Positions 1 through 8,047 of a stretch of DNA of 64,000 nucleotides are shown here, one piece after another (within the stretch, counting starts at the first letter, position 1; each line of letters starts with the position of its first letter). This stretch comes from Micromonospora musae (GTDB lineage Bacteria > Actinomycetota > Actinomycetes > Mycobacteriales > Micromonosporaceae), in NCBI RefSeq assembly GCF_003626635.1, contig NZ_RAZT01000002.1, positions 1 to 64,000 on the forward strand. The letters are read 5' to 3'. Made by a program: the position numbers and the translations under genes. Under the pieces are notes generated by a model, which had not been told where the DNA came from, did no database searches, and saw nothing but the letters and a program-made list of their open reading frames with translations.

Positions 1-105
1 CCGTTCGCCGCTCGAGTACCCCGAAGGGCCTTTCCGCTCGACTTGCATGTGTTAAGCACGCCGCCAGCGTTCGTCCTGAGCCAGGATCAAACTCTCCAAC
101 AAAAA
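1..105 (-). rRNA. rrs: 16S ribosomal RNA, 5' end (partial)
   Basis: The reverse complement contains the universal 16S start AGAGTTTGATCCTGGCTCAG, followed by GACGAACGCTGGCGGCGTGC and the actinobacterial V1 region. The gene runs off the left edge, so only about the first 105 bases are present. The mature 5' end is placed a few bases before the AGAGTTTGATC motif by analogy with other 16S genes and could be off by several bases. The sequence is Micromonospora-like. The operon lies downstream of tyrS on the same strand and has its own promoters in between. Confidence 0.97.
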
Positions 106-126
106 TCTTTGTGGAAAAAATGTCCC

Positions 127-143
127 GGCAACAAAATGTTGCC
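127..143 (-). other. rRNA leader hairpin just before 16S
   Basis: Perfect 7-bp arms GGCAACA/TGTTGCC around a 3-nt loop, about 25 bases upstream of the 16S 5' end. It is probably part of the processing structure of the pre-16S leader; this role is inferred from position only. Confidence 0.5.
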
Positions 144-224
144 AAAGGAATCCCAACCGGAAGATCCCGAAGAATCAACCAGCCCGGGGTAATAATCAAT
201 TTGGCACTGGCTTATCAAGCACCC

Positions 225-246
225 TGTTGAGTTCTCAAAGAACAAC
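225..246 (-). promoter_or_regulatory. boxA-like antitermination element of the rRNA leader
   Basis: On the minus strand the leader reads GTTCTTTGAGAACTCAACA, which matches the boxA region recognised by NusB/NusE in actinobacterial rRNA leaders. It lies about 120 bases upstream of 16S, where such elements normally sit. Confidence 0.75.
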
Positions 247-337
247 CACACACCATCCGACAACCCCCACCAGGGGAGCCCATCATCCGGGGCATTTCGC
301 TCCGCGTCCCGCCGCTCTCGCGCCGGGCACTTTTACT

Positions 338-366
338 ACGTTACCCGCTGGTTTCTGCCGTGTCAA
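338..366 (-). promoter_or_regulatory. rRNA promoter nearest 16S
   Basis: The minus strand has a perfect -35 TTGACA (366-361), a 17-nt spacer and a -10 TAACGT (343-338). Transcription would start near 331 and give a leader of about 225 nt containing boxA. An 8-bp perfect inverted repeat CAAACCGC/GCGGTTTG (364-385) overlaps the -35 and could be an operator. Confidence 0.7.
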
Positions 367-509
367 ACCGCTGTTTTGCGGTTTGTCGTGCTTCCAACCC
401 TTTTTGCGGGCACCCTGACTCGACCGGCTTCCGCCGTTCTCCTCACGGGTTCCGGTAGGCCGGCCGCTGCGGTCTCCCGCGAGCTCGCCCGGTGCCCTGC
501 CGGTCGTGA

Positions 510-538
510 ACCATACCCGGTCGGTTCCGCCTCACCAA
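510..538 (-). promoter_or_regulatory. candidate second rRNA promoter
   Basis: The minus strand reads TTGGTG (538-533), 17 nt, then TATGGT (515-510). It is a reasonable housekeeping-sigma match within the 640-bp gap between tyrS and 16S. Multiple tandem promoters are usual for actinobacterial rRNA operons. Confidence 0.45.
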
Positions 539-676
539 ATCCGCCTCGCGGCGAATCCGGGGCACCACCCGGGTTCCAGGTCGGAGAGCCGTACGGCCTC
601 TGACCCGGAGGTCGTTCCTGCGCTCCGGCCTTCAGGACTTTCGCCCCGTTTCGTCCGTTCCGCGCTGGCAGAGAGA

Positions 677-706
677 AAGTTACGCGCCCCGCGGACCGAT
701 CGTCAA
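677..706 (-). promoter_or_regulatory. candidate distal rRNA promoter
   Basis: The minus strand reads TTGACG (706-701), 18 nt, then TAACTT (682-677), starting 41 bases downstream of the tyrS stop. It has the same TAACNT -10 style as the proximal promoter. Apart from the three promoters, boxA and one hairpin, I see nothing else in the 106-746 gap. Confidence 0.6.
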
Positions 707-746
707 ATCCGCGGAGCGCGTCGCGCGTCACACCGTCGACATACGA

Positions 747-2033
747 CTATCGCCGCAGCTCAACGCCGGCGAAGGAGCGCTTGCCCCGGCGCAGCACCAG
801 GTACCGCCCGTGCAGGAGGTCGGACTCCGAGACCTGGGCGTCGACCTCCGTCACCCGGTTGTTGTTGACGTACGCGCCGCCCTCGGCGATGACCCGCCGG
901 GCCTCCTTGAGGCTCGGCACCAGACCCGAGTCCCGGAGCAGCCCCGCGACGTCGGGCAGCTCCGCCAGCTGCGCCAGCCCCGCCTCGGTGAGCGCGGCAC
1001 GCAACGTGGCCAGGCTCAGCTCCTCGAGGGAGCCCCGCCCGAACAACGCCTGACTGGCGGCGACTGCCTGGGCCATCTCCCGCTCGCCGTGCACCAGGGT
1101 GGTCAGCTCCTCGGCGAGCGCCCGCTGGGCGAGCCGCGCCGCCGGACGCTCCGCCGTCGCCTTCGCCAACTCCTCCAGCTCCTCGCGCGGGCGGAAGCTG
1201 AAGAAGCGCAGGTAGCGGTCCACGTCGCGGTCGTCCGCGTTGACCCAGAACTGGTAGAACGCGTACGGGCTGGTCATCTCCGGGTCGAGCCAGACCGCGC
1301 CGGTCTCGCTCTTGCCGAACTTGGTGCCGTCGGACTTGGTCACCAGCGGGGTGGTGAACGCCTGCACCGGCCCGGCGCCGCGGCGGCGGACGTAGTCCAC
1401 CCCGGCGGTGATGTTGCCCCACTGGTCGGAGCCACCGTACTGAAGCTGACACCCGTGCCGCCGATGCAGCTCGAAGAAGTCGTTCGCCTGCAGGAGCTGG
1501 TAGCTGAACTCGGTGTAGCTGATGCCCGTCTCCAGACGGGCCTTGACGACCTCACGGGCGAGCATCTTGTTGACCGGGAAGTGCTTTCCGACGTCGCGGA
1601 GGAACTCCACCACCGACATCTCGCCGGTCCAGTCGAGGTTGTTGACCAGCTGGGCCGCGTCCTGGCCGGTGTACGAGACGAAGGGCGCGAGCTGGTCGCG
1701 GATGCGCTGCACCCAGCCGGCGATCACCTCGGGCGAGTTCAAGGTGCGCTCCGCGCTCTCCTTCGGGTCGCCGATCTGGCCCGTCGCCCCGCCGACCAGC
1801 AGCAGCGGCCGGTGCCCGGCGAGTTGGAGCCGCCGGGCCATCACGACCTGCATCAGGTTGCCGACGTGCAGGCTCGGCGCGGTCGGGTCGAAACCCACAT
1901 AGAAGGTGGTGCTCCCGCCGTCGAGCAGCTCGCGCAGCTCGTCGAGGCCGGTCGAGTCCTGGATCAGGCCCCGCCAGAGCAGGTCATCGGTCAGGGAATC
2001 CCGCCCGGACGGCGGGATGCTGCTGTCGGTCAC
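747..2033 (-). CDS. tyrS: tyrosyl-tRNA synthetase
   Basis: Charges tRNA-Tyr with tyrosine in the cytoplasm. The 428-aa product has the class I HIGH-type motif as HVGN (residues 56-59), the TyrRS block GGSDQWGNITAG near 200-211, and the KMSKS-type motif as KFGKS (238-242). The last 60 or so residues fit an S4 RNA-binding domain (ARRVIAEGGAYVNNNRV). Length is normal for bacterial TyrRS. The start is GTG with GGAG about 10 bases upstream. It precedes the rRNA operon on the same strand and could contribute read-through transcription. Confidence 0.97.
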   Translation of the reverse strand: MTDSSIPPSGRDSLTDDLLWRGLIQDSTGLDELRELLDGGSTTFYVGFDPTAPSLHVGNLMQVVMARRLQLAGHRPLLLVGGATGQIGDPKESAERTLNSPEVIAGWVQRIRDQLAPFVSYTGQDAAQLVNNLDWTGEMSVVEFLRDVGKHFPVNKMLAREVVKARLETGISYTEFSYQLLQANDFFELHRRHGCQLQYGGSDQWGNITAGVDYVRRRGAGPVQAFTTPLVTKSDGTKFGKSETGAVWLDPEMTSPYAFYQFWVNADDRDVDRYLRFFSFRPREELEELAKATAERPAARLAQRALAEELTTLVHGEREMAQAVAASQALFGRGSLEELSLATLRAALTEAGLAQLAELPDVAGLLRDSGLVPSLKEARRVIAEGGAYVNNNRVTEVDAQVSESDLLHGRYLVLRRGKRSFAGVELRR

Positions 2034-2130
2034 GGTCCACGATTCTCCCTCATCGGCTGCCGCCGCCCGTAGCGGGTTTGCCGGAACGCGCCGCTAGGCT
2101 GGCCCCACTTCGATCGAGGAGGCGTGTGTC

Positions 2131-2523
2131 GTGGATATGCCCGACCCCACCGGGGGCTTCGTGGAGCTGCTCGGCCTCAAGATCGACGAGGCGACCGGCG
2201 ACCGGGTGGTCATCCGCTGGCAGGTCCGGCCGGAGCTGCACCAGCCGTTCGGAATCCAGCACGGCGGGGTCTACTGCTCCGTGGTGGAGACCGCGGCGAG
2301 CGTGGGCGCGTCCCTCTGGCTGGCCGACCGGGGAACCGTGGTCGGCGTGTCGAACCAGACCGACTTCCTGCGCGCCGTACGCGACGGCGAGCTGACCGCT
2401 GTCGGCACGCCGATCCACCGGGGCCGCAGCCAGCAGCTGTGGCAGGTGGAGATCACCGACGACGCCGAGCGCCTCGTCGCCCGCGGCCAGGTCCGGTTGC
2501 AGAACCTCGCTCCCGCCGCCTGA
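2131..2523 (+). CDS. hotdog-fold thioesterase (PaaI family)
   Basis: Predicted acyl-CoA thioesterase of 130 aa, cytoplasmic. The PaaI/YbgC-type signature is QHGGVYCSVVETAAS (HGG at residues 44-46), followed by the strand-rich half of a hotdog fold. The GTG start has a good GAGGAGG ribosome site about 9 bases upstream. It is a lone plus-strand gene whose stop lies 9 bases from the convergent CNNM gene. The substrate cannot be told from sequence; the fold call is firm, the enzymatic specificity is not. Confidence 0.85.
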   Translation: MDMPDPTGGFVELLGLKIDEATGDRVVIRWQVRPELHQPFGIQHGGVYCSVVETAASVGASLWLADRGTVVGVSNQTDFLRAVRDGELTAVGTPIHRGRSQQLWQVEITDDAERLVARGQVRLQNLAPAA

Positions 2524-2532
2524 CGCCCGACG

Positions 2533-3855
2533 TCAGCCGCCCGCCCGGTCGAGCAGCGGCGGCGCGTCGGCGGCGTCGGCGGGCGGATCACAGCGGCGCA
2601 GCCGTACCTCCGTGATCGCCCGGTGGTCGATGCGAGCGACCTCCAGTCGCCAGCCGTCGAACGCGACGTCCTCGCCGGTGACGGTGGGAATGTGCCCGAG
2701 GCAGGCGAGGAGCAGGCCGGCGATCGTGGTGTAGTCGCCCTCCGGCCGACCAGGGAGCTCGACCCCGACGGCCGCCAGGTCGTGCACCGGGAACGTGCCG
2801 GGCAGGCGCAGCGTGCCGTCCGGATCGGTCCGCACCGCCCGCACGTCCCGGTCGGTCTCGTCGTAGATCTCCCCGACGATCTCCTCCAGGATGTCCTCGA
2901 GGGTGACGATCCCGTCCACCGCGCCGCGCTCGTCGACCACCAGGGCGATGTGCTGGCGTTCGGCCTTGAACTGGCGCAGGGCGTCGACCACGGGCAGCGA
3001 GTCGGGCAGCAGCATCGGCGGGCGGACGAACTCGTCGACCGGCCGGTCGTCGGGCAGGCCGACGAGGTCCCGCAGGTGGATCACGCCGACCGCGTCGTCC
3101 AGGCCGCCGTGGCGGACCACCGGCGCGCGGGAGTGGCCGCTGGCGGCCAGCACCAGCCGGGCCGCCTCCGCGTTCGTTCCGCTGTCCAGGCAGAAGACCT
3201 GCAGCCGCGGTACCAGCACGGCTCGCAACCGCCGGTCGGCGATCTCCACGGCGCCGGCGATGATGGTCTGCTGCTCCTTGGTGAAGCCGTGGTTGCCGGC
3301 GACGATGTCCCGCACCTCGTCGGGGCTGATCTCGTCGCGCTGCGGACTCGGATCGAGCCCGACCAGGCGTACGACGAGGTCGCTGGTGGCGCCGAGCGCC
3401 CAGACGGCCGGCCGGGTGAGGCCGGCGAGCAGGTCCAGGGGGCGGGCCACCAGCAGCGCCCACCGCTCGGCGGACTGCATGGCGATCCGCTTCGGGGCCA
3501 GCTCGCCGAAGACCAGGGTGACGAAGGTCAGCGCCAGGGTGACCGCGACGATGGCGACCGGCTCGGCCGCGTCGCCGAGCGCCGCGAAGAGCGGGACCAG
3601 TGGCCGGGCCAGCGAGACCGCCGCGGCGGCCGAGGCGAGGAAGCCGGCGAGCGTGATCCCGATCTGGATCGTGGCCAGGAAGCGGTTCGGGTCCTTGGCG
3701 AGCCGGGCCAGCACCTGTCCGGCGCGGCTGCCGCGCTCCAGCCGCTGGATCTGGCTGTCCCGCAGCGAGACCAGCGCCATCTCGCTGCCGGCGAACGCGG
3801 CGTTCAGCACGACCAGGACCCCGACCAAGGCCAGTTGGCCCCAGTAGCTCTGCAC
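2533..3855 (-). CDS. CNNM/TlyC-type membrane protein with CBS domains
   Basis: A membrane protein of about 440 aa from the former hemolysin C (CorC/CNNM) family, proposed to act in divalent metal homeostasis. The N-terminus holds a DUF21 transmembrane module (several hydrophobic segments, first about residues 6-25). A central CBS pair follows (LVPRLQVFCLDSGTNAEAAR and QHIALVVDERGAVDGIVTLED), then a C-terminal CorC_HlyC domain (DGTLRLPGTFPVHDLAAVG). I chose the GTG at 3855 because GGGAG lies just upstream; a longer frame from 3942 would add 29 arginine-rich residues that look non-coding. Confidence 0.88.
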   Translation of the reverse strand: MQSYWGQLALVGVLVVLNAAFAGSEMALVSLRDSQIQRLERGSRAGQVLARLAKDPNRFLATIQIGITLAGFLASAAAAVSLARPLVPLFAALGDAAEPVAIVAVTLALTFVTLVFGELAPKRIAMQSAERWALLVARPLDLLAGLTRPAVWALGATSDLVVRLVGLDPSPQRDEISPDEVRDIVAGNHGFTKEQQTIIAGAVEIADRRLRAVLVPRLQVFCLDSGTNAEAARLVLAASGHSRAPVVRHGGLDDAVGVIHLRDLVGLPDDRPVDEFVRPPMLLPDSLPVVDALRQFKAERQHIALVVDERGAVDGIVTLEDILEEIVGEIYDETDRDVRAVRTDPDGTLRLPGTFPVHDLAAVGVELPGRPEGDYTTIAGLLLACLGHIPTVTGEDVAFDGWRLEVARIDHRAITEVRLRRCDPPADAADAPPLLDRAGG

Positions 3856-4640
3856 GCCCGGCTCTCCCTCGCACGACCGCGCCGGACCCCGCCGACGCCG
3901 CCGACCGGAGGCCCCCGTCGGCGTACGCGCATCTGTGCCCACTGGGCGCGATGGTGAATCCTCGCCCCGCCGGCACCGTCGCCGGTGGTCGACGGATCAG
4001 GCGGCGACCGGCAGGTCGAGGAGTACGCGTCACCGGTGCGGCGAAAGCCGAGGCGGTGGTAGTACGGGGCGACCATGCCGGGCGGGCTGACCACCCGGCG
4101 GAAGCCTCGGTCGGTGAAGAGGCGGCTGCGCCGGTACACGAACTCCCCGGGGGTGAAGTCGCGGAACCGCTGGGTCACGTAGTCCAGGTCGATCTGGGCC
4201 ACGTCGTGCGCCTCGGCGTGCGCCAGCACCACGCCGACCACCTCGTCGGCGCGGACCACCAGGAACGCGGATCGCCGCGCCGCGCCGGCCGGCTGGTCGT
4301 CGGCGGGCGGCCAGTGGAAGCCGGGGTTGAACCGGGCGATGTCCGCGGCGTGCACCCGCAGGGTGTGGGCCAGGAACTGGTCGTGCACTCCGACCTCGAC
4401 GACCTGGTACGTCGCCTCGTCGTGCCGGGTGGCGAGCATCCGCCGCAGGTACCAGACGTTGATCACGGCGAGGACGACGTTCAGCCCGACCATGGGCCAG
4501 ACCCGCAGGGTGGCGTTGTAGCCGATCAGGATCAGGCATCCGACCAGGTTGAACGCGCGCAGCCGCAGGATGCGGGTCTGCAGCAGGGACCAGACCAGCA
4601 CCGCGGAGCCGAGCCAGCCGAAGAGTTCGAGCCAGTTCAC
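3804..4640 (-). CDS. YgjV-type membrane protein with GNAT-like C-terminus, probable frameshift near its end
   Basis: The N-terminal 80 or so residues are hydrophobic and match the YgjV inner-membrane family (LFGWLGSAVLVWSLLQTRIL). The remainder resembles a GNAT-like domain ending in YYHRLGFRRTGDAY. After that point the frame turns into arginine-rich non-protein-like sequence to 3804 and overlaps the next gene. One extra C at about 4023 would instead give YLLDLPVAA and a stop at 3997, a normal end. The true gene is therefore probably 3997-4640, with a one-base deletion or assembly error. A -10-like TACCCT lies exactly 6 nt before the GTG start. Confidence 0.75.
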   Translation of the reverse strand: MNWLELFGWLGSAVLVWSLLQTRILRLRAFNLVGCLILIGYNATLRVWPMVGLNVVLAVINVWYLRRMLATRHDEATYQVVEVGVHDQFLAHTLRVHAADIARFNPGFHWPPADDQPAGAARRSAFLVVRADEVVGVVLAHAEAHDVAQIDLDYVTQRFRDFTPGEFVYRRSRLFTDRGFRRVVSPPGMVAPYYHRLGFRRTGDAYSSTCRSPPDPSTTGDGAGGARIHHRAQWAQMRVRRRGPPVGGVGGVRRGRARESRACRATGANWPWSGSWSC

Positions 4641-4646
4641 TCCGCG

Positions 4647-4652
4647 AGGGTA
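4647..4652 (-). promoter_or_regulatory. -10 hexamer placed for a leaderless mRNA (YgjV gene)
   Basis: TACCCT on the minus strand ends 6 nt before the GTG at 4640, and no Shine-Dalgarno lies between. Transcription would begin at or next to the start codon. Confidence 0.5.
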
Positions 4653-4691
4653 GTGCCCGTCCTGGTCAGCGTGCCCGGCGGGCGGGTGCCG

Positions 4692-5171
4692 TCAGACGGT
4701 CAGCTCCAGCACGTACTCCTCGACGTCGCGGCCGCGGCCGGCGGCGTAGGCGTGGTCCTCGCCCCGGATGACGAAACCGCACTTGCGCAGCACCGCGAGG
4801 GAGCCGAAGTTGTCCTTGGCGGCCCGGGCGTGCACCGGGCGTTGCGGCAGTTCCTGGAGAAGTCCGTCGAGCGCGGCGGTGGCGTACCCCTGACCCCAGT
4901 GCCACCGGTCGATCCAGTAACTGACCTCGGTCTGCTCCCCCACCGGGAAGGCGAGCACGTGACCCACCACCCGCCCGTCGACGGTGACCGTGCGGGAGAC
5001 GATCCCCGGGTCGGTGCGCACCCGGTGCCAGTGGGCGGCGAAGGCGCCCCGGTCGTCGGGGTCGTCGGCGGTGAAGGCAGCCATCCGGACCGCCTCGGGA
5101 TCGGACTGGTGGCGGTAGAACTCCGGCAGGTCGTCGTCGCGCACCGGACGCAGGTGCAGGTCAGCGGTCAC
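4692..5171 (-). CDS. GNAT family N-acetyltransferase
   Basis: A 159-aa single-domain acetyltransferase of the RimJ/RimL-like branch, using acetyl-CoA on an unknown amine. It shows the N-terminal LRPVRDDDLPEFYRHQSDPEAV pattern, the beta-strand TEVSYWIDRWHWGQGYAT with the acetyl-CoA loop (GQGYAT), and the late motif NFGSLAVLRKCGFVIRGE. The GTG start is preceded at 6 nt by TATCCT (5183-5178), suggesting leaderless transcription. It sits 51 bases upstream of the YgjV gene on the same strand. Confidence 0.9.
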   Translation of the reverse strand: MTADLHLRPVRDDDLPEFYRHQSDPEAVRMAAFTADDPDDRGAFAAHWHRVRTDPGIVSRTVTVDGRVVGHVLAFPVGEQTEVSYWIDRWHWGQGYATAALDGLLQELPQRPVHARAAKDNFGSLAVLRKCGFVIRGEDHAYAAGRGRDVEEYVLELTV

Positions 5172-5177
5172 GCGGAG

Positions 5178-5183
5178 AGGATA
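5178..5183 (-). promoter_or_regulatory. -10 hexamer placed for a leaderless mRNA (GNAT gene)
   Basis: TATCCT on the minus strand ends 6 nt before the GTG at 5171. It is a good TANNNT match with no ribosome site in between. Confidence 0.55.
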
Positions 5184-5346
5184 GGCCCGACGGGGCCGGA
5201 CGGGGAACGGACGCCCGCCGCGACGGCGTGCCGTACCGCCGGTGCCGGCGGCGCAGCCGGTCGGGCGGCGAGCGGGTTCGGTCGCGAACGAGCGGAGACT
5301 CGGCGATGGCGGCCCGGCTCGTAGCGCTACGGCCCAGGATGGGTGG

Positions 5347-5646
5347 ATGAGACAGGCGCGGATCGGACGGGACCGGCGCGCGGCGAGCAGCGCCGCCCGG
5401 GCGAGCGGGGCGCTGGCCGTCGGCGCGCGGGCGCTCGGCGCCTCGGCCGTCGGGGCGCTCGCGGTGTCGGCACTGGCCGGCGGAGCCGTCGCGGTCGCCG
5501 CCCTAGCCGTCGGCCGGCTCTCGATCCGCCGGGCCGTCCTGCGGGAGCTGCGTGTCGGCCGGCTCGAGGTGAACGAGCTGGTCGTGCGGCACCGCGACGT
5601 CGAACCGGTACCCGCCGTCGGTCACCCGGCGGGTGACCGCGGGTAG
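5347..5646 (+). CDS. small protein with five-residue repeats (pentapeptide-like)
   Basis: A 99-aa protein of unknown function. From about residue 19 to 85 it is built of five-residue units with alanine, valine or leucine at regular places (GALAV, GALAV, GRLSI, GRLEV and similar), the periodicity of a pentapeptide-repeat beta-helix. The repeats grade from Ala/Gly-rich to charged (RELRVGRLEVNELVV). No signal peptide is obvious. I chose the internal ATG at 5347 because upstream residues are non-repetitive and arginine-rich. It is a plus-strand gene divergent from the GNAT gene and upstream of usp genes. The 280-bp gap that follows shows no clear element. Confidence 0.6.
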   Translation: MRQARIGRDRRAASSAARASGALAVGARALGASAVGALAVSALAGGAVAVAALAVGRLSIRRAVLRELRVGRLEVNELVVRHRDVEPVPAVGHPAGDRG

Positions 5647-5929
5647 ACGTCCCGTCGATCGCTGCCGCGCTCCCGGCGGTCCGACGGGCGCGTTCCCACA
5701 ACGGGTCCGGTTGGACGGGGGTCACACGGAGGCGCCGCCACAGCCGCGGCGACGAGCCACGGCGGTACGTTCGGGCGGTCGCGCAGCAGCACGGCGACCA
5801 GACGCGAAAGCGTGAGGAGAGCGGGCCGCACCGGGTGATCCGGCACCGACGGCCCGGGATCCGGGACGAGCTGCTCCGACCGACCGTCGGCCGGTGGAGC
5901 GGAACTCGACCCGGACGAAGGAGGTAGTC

Positions 5930-6826
5930 ATGACCATCAACACCGGTGCCCCCGTCGTGGTGGGCGTGGACGGGTCCGACTCCGCCCTGGAGGCGGTCCG
6001 GGTGGCGGCCCGGGAGGCCGAACACCGGCACCGTCCCCTGCGGGTGGTCCACGCGTTCAGCTGGCCGCTCACCGCTGCCGAGCTCGGCCCCGCCCCGTTC
6101 CCCGCGCAGGCCGAGGGGCTACGCGGCGAGGCCGAACAGTTCGTGTCCCAGGCCCTTGCCGAGGCGCGCAAGGTGAACCCGGAGGTGCCGGCCTCCGGCG
6201 TCGTGGTCGACGGATCGGCCACCCGGGTGCTGCTCGACGAGTCCCGTGACGCCGCGCTCGTGGTGCTCGGGCATCGCGGCCTGGGCGGCTTCGCCGATCT
6301 GCTGATCGGGTCGGTCACCGTCCAGGTGTCCGCCCGGGCGGAGTGCCCGGTGCTCGTCGTGCATGGCGAACCGCGCGCCGACGGCCCGGTCGTGGTGGGC
6401 GTGGACGGCTCCGAGCTCTCCACCGAGGCGGTCGGCTTCGCCTTCGAGGAGGCGTCGCACCGGGGCACCTCGCTGGTGGCGGTGCACGCCTGGCTGAACC
6501 CGGTCGTGTTGTTCCCCGGTGATGTGAGCCCGCTGATGGTGGACCTGTCGACGCTCGCCGAGGAGGAGGAGCGGGTGCTCGCCGAGTCCGTGGCCGGGCA
6601 CGCCGAGCGCTACCCGGACGTGTCGGTGCGGCACGAGCTGGTCCACGGCTCCCCCGCGCAGGCGCTCGTCGAGCAGTCTCGCGACGCCCAGCTGGTGGTG
6701 GTCGGTGCGCACGGTCGCGGCGCGCTCGGCGGCCTGCTGCTCGGCTCGGTCAGCCACACGGTCCTGCACCACGCGCACTCGCCGCTGGCGATCGTCCGGC
6801 ACGTGCGTACCGCCGACGGGTCCTGA
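5930..6826 (+). CDS. universal stress protein, two Usp domains
   Basis: A 298-aa cytoplasmic protein with two UspA domains. Domain one (about 8-145) starts VVVGVDGSDSALEAVR and ends in the nucleotide loop GHRGLGGFADLLIGS. Domain two (about 152-295) repeats this with VVVGVDGSELSTEAV and GAHGRGALGGLLLGS. The G-2x-G-9x-G(S/T) pattern of ATP-binding Usp proteins is present in both. The start at 5930 follows AAGGAGG by 7-8 bases. A second paralogue lies 218 bases downstream; the pair suggests a stress or dormancy role, but no DosR-like box was recognised. Confidence 0.93.
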   Translation: MTINTGAPVVVGVDGSDSALEAVRVAAREAEHRHRPLRVVHAFSWPLTAAELGPAPFPAQAEGLRGEAEQFVSQALAEARKVNPEVPASGVVVDGSATRVLLDESRDAALVVLGHRGLGGFADLLIGSVTVQVSARAECPVLVVHGEPRADGPVVVGVDGSELSTEAVGFAFEEASHRGTSLVAVHAWLNPVVLFPGDVSPLMVDLSTLAEEEERVLAESVAGHAERYPDVSVRHELVHGSPAQALVEQSRDAQLVVVGAHGRGALGGLLLGSVSHTVLHHAHSPLAIVRHVRTADGS

Positions 6827-6856
6827 CGGCGGGCGGCGCAGGCCGCCGACGCTCCC

Positions 6857-6892
6857 GGGTGGTGGTCGGGCCGGTCGGCCCGGCCACCACCC
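6857..6892 (+). terminator. hairpin terminator after first usp gene
   Basis: A 16-bp stem with one U-G wobble and the loop GGTC, starting 30 bases past the stop codon. There is no U-tract, as is usual for actinobacterial terminators. It would separate the two usp transcripts. Confidence 0.65.
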
Positions 6893-7044
6893 GGCCCTGA
6901 CCGTGCCGACGTCGGCCGCTGCCCGGCGCGGCGTGTCGCGGCGTGTCGCGGCGACTTCCACCTGAGCGACGCCGGGCGGGCGGGAAACGCCGCGAACGGC
7001 CGTGACCACGCCGACAATGACCTGGTCGAGCGTTGGAGGGCCGA

Positions 7045-7914
7045 ATGAACCGACCCGTCGTGGTGGGGGTGGACGGATCCCCGGCGAGCCTCGCGGCCGC
7101 GCAGGAGGCGGCGCGCGCCGCGTCCGCGCGGAACCTGCCGCTGCGCCTGCTGCACGGCTACCTGCACCCGCTCGGCTACGGGGTGCCGCTCACCCCGTAC
7201 GACCTGGGCCTGCCGGCGCCCACCGACGCCGGGCAGCAGATGTTGGAGCGGGCGGTGAATGAGCTCGCCGACCGCTGGCCGGGGCTGCACATCGAGGCGG
7301 CGCAGGTGGCCGGTGGCCCGGGCGCGGCGCTCGTCGAGGAGTCGCAGCGCGCGGAGCTGGTGGTGGTGGGCAGCCGGGGGCTGGGCGGTTTCGGGGGTCT
7401 GCTGCTGGGCTCGGTGAGCGCGCAGGTCGTCGCGCACGCGCGCTGCCCGGTGCTGGTGGTGCGCCCCTCCGAGGGGACGGAACCGGGGCGGGGGCCGGTA
7501 CTGGCCGGCGTCGACGGATCGGAGTCCGCCGCGTTGGCGGTGCGCTACGCCGCCGACGAGGCCCTCCGGCGCGGGGTCGAGCTGGTGCTCGTCCACGCCG
7601 AGGCGGGGCGTCACGCCGAGGAGGCCGGTGGCGGGCGGGTCCCGCCGGAGGAGCAGCCGTCGACGCTGCTGGCCGGCGCGGTGGCGACGGCCCGGGACGG
7701 CCGTCCCGACCTGGCGGTGACCGGCCGGACGGTTCGGGCGGGCTCGGCCGAGCAGGCGCTGATCGAGGCGAGCCGGGGCGCGGCGCTGATGGTGGTGGGC
7801 ACCCGGGGCCGGGGCGAGTTCGTGGGCACGCTGCTCGGCTCGGTGAGCCAGGCGCTGGTGCATCACGCCCACTGTCCCGTGCTCGTCGCCCACGACTACC
7901 GCCGGGCGGACTGA
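7045..7914 (+). CDS. universal stress protein, two Usp domains (second paralogue)
   Basis: A 289-aa tandem Usp protein similar in plan to the preceding one. Domain one begins VVVGVDGSPASLAAAQ and has GSRGLGGFGGLLLGS; domain two begins LAGVDGSESAALAVRYA and has GTRGRGEFVGTLLGS. Both nucleotide loops are intact. The ATG at 7045 is preceded by GGAGGG at a 4-nt gap; a TTG four codons upstream is in frame but overlaps that ribosome site. The final codons and the stop lie inside the first copy of a 25-bp tandem repeat, so the C-terminus has been shaped by that repeat. Confidence 0.92.
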   Translation: MNRPVVVGVDGSPASLAAAQEAARAASARNLPLRLLHGYLHPLGYGVPLTPYDLGLPAPTDAGQQMLERAVNELADRWPGLHIEAAQVAGGPGAALVEESQRAELVVVGSRGLGGFGGLLLGSVSAQVVAHARCPVLVVRPSEGTEPGRGPVLAGVDGSESAALAVRYAADEALRRGVELVLVHAEAGRHAEEAGGGRVPPEEQPSTLLAGAVATARDGRPDLAVTGRTVRAGSAEQALIEASRGAALMVVGTRGRGEFVGTLLGSVSQALVHHAHCPVLVAHDYRRAD

Positions 7915-8015
7915 CCACGATCACCGCCAGGCGGACTGACCACGATCACCGCCAGGCAGGCTGACCACGATCACCGCCGGGCCGGCTGACCACGATGACG
8001 GCTGGGTCGGCTGAC
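7897..8015 (+). repeat. 25-bp tandem repeat overlapping the 3' end of the usp gene
   Basis: Four full copies (7897-7921, 7922-7946, 7947-7971, 7972-7996) and a decayed partial fifth, each ending in GGCTGACCACGAT or a one-base variant. The usp stop codon TGA lies within copy one. Copies differ by one to four bases, with divergence rising downstream. Confidence 0.9.
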
Positions 8016-8047
8016 CGCGCCGGCCGGCGCACCTGCCGACGGCCGGC

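Noticed and set aside
5622..5846. 74-codon minus-strand frame with an amphipathic start (LLTLSRLVAVLLRDR)
   Set aside because: No ribosome site, weak third-position GC bias and no recognised family; overlaps the 3' end of the repeat-protein gene.
7897..8015. Possible CRISPR array
   Set aside because: Units are directly adjacent with no spacers and lie at a gene end; no cas genes nearby.
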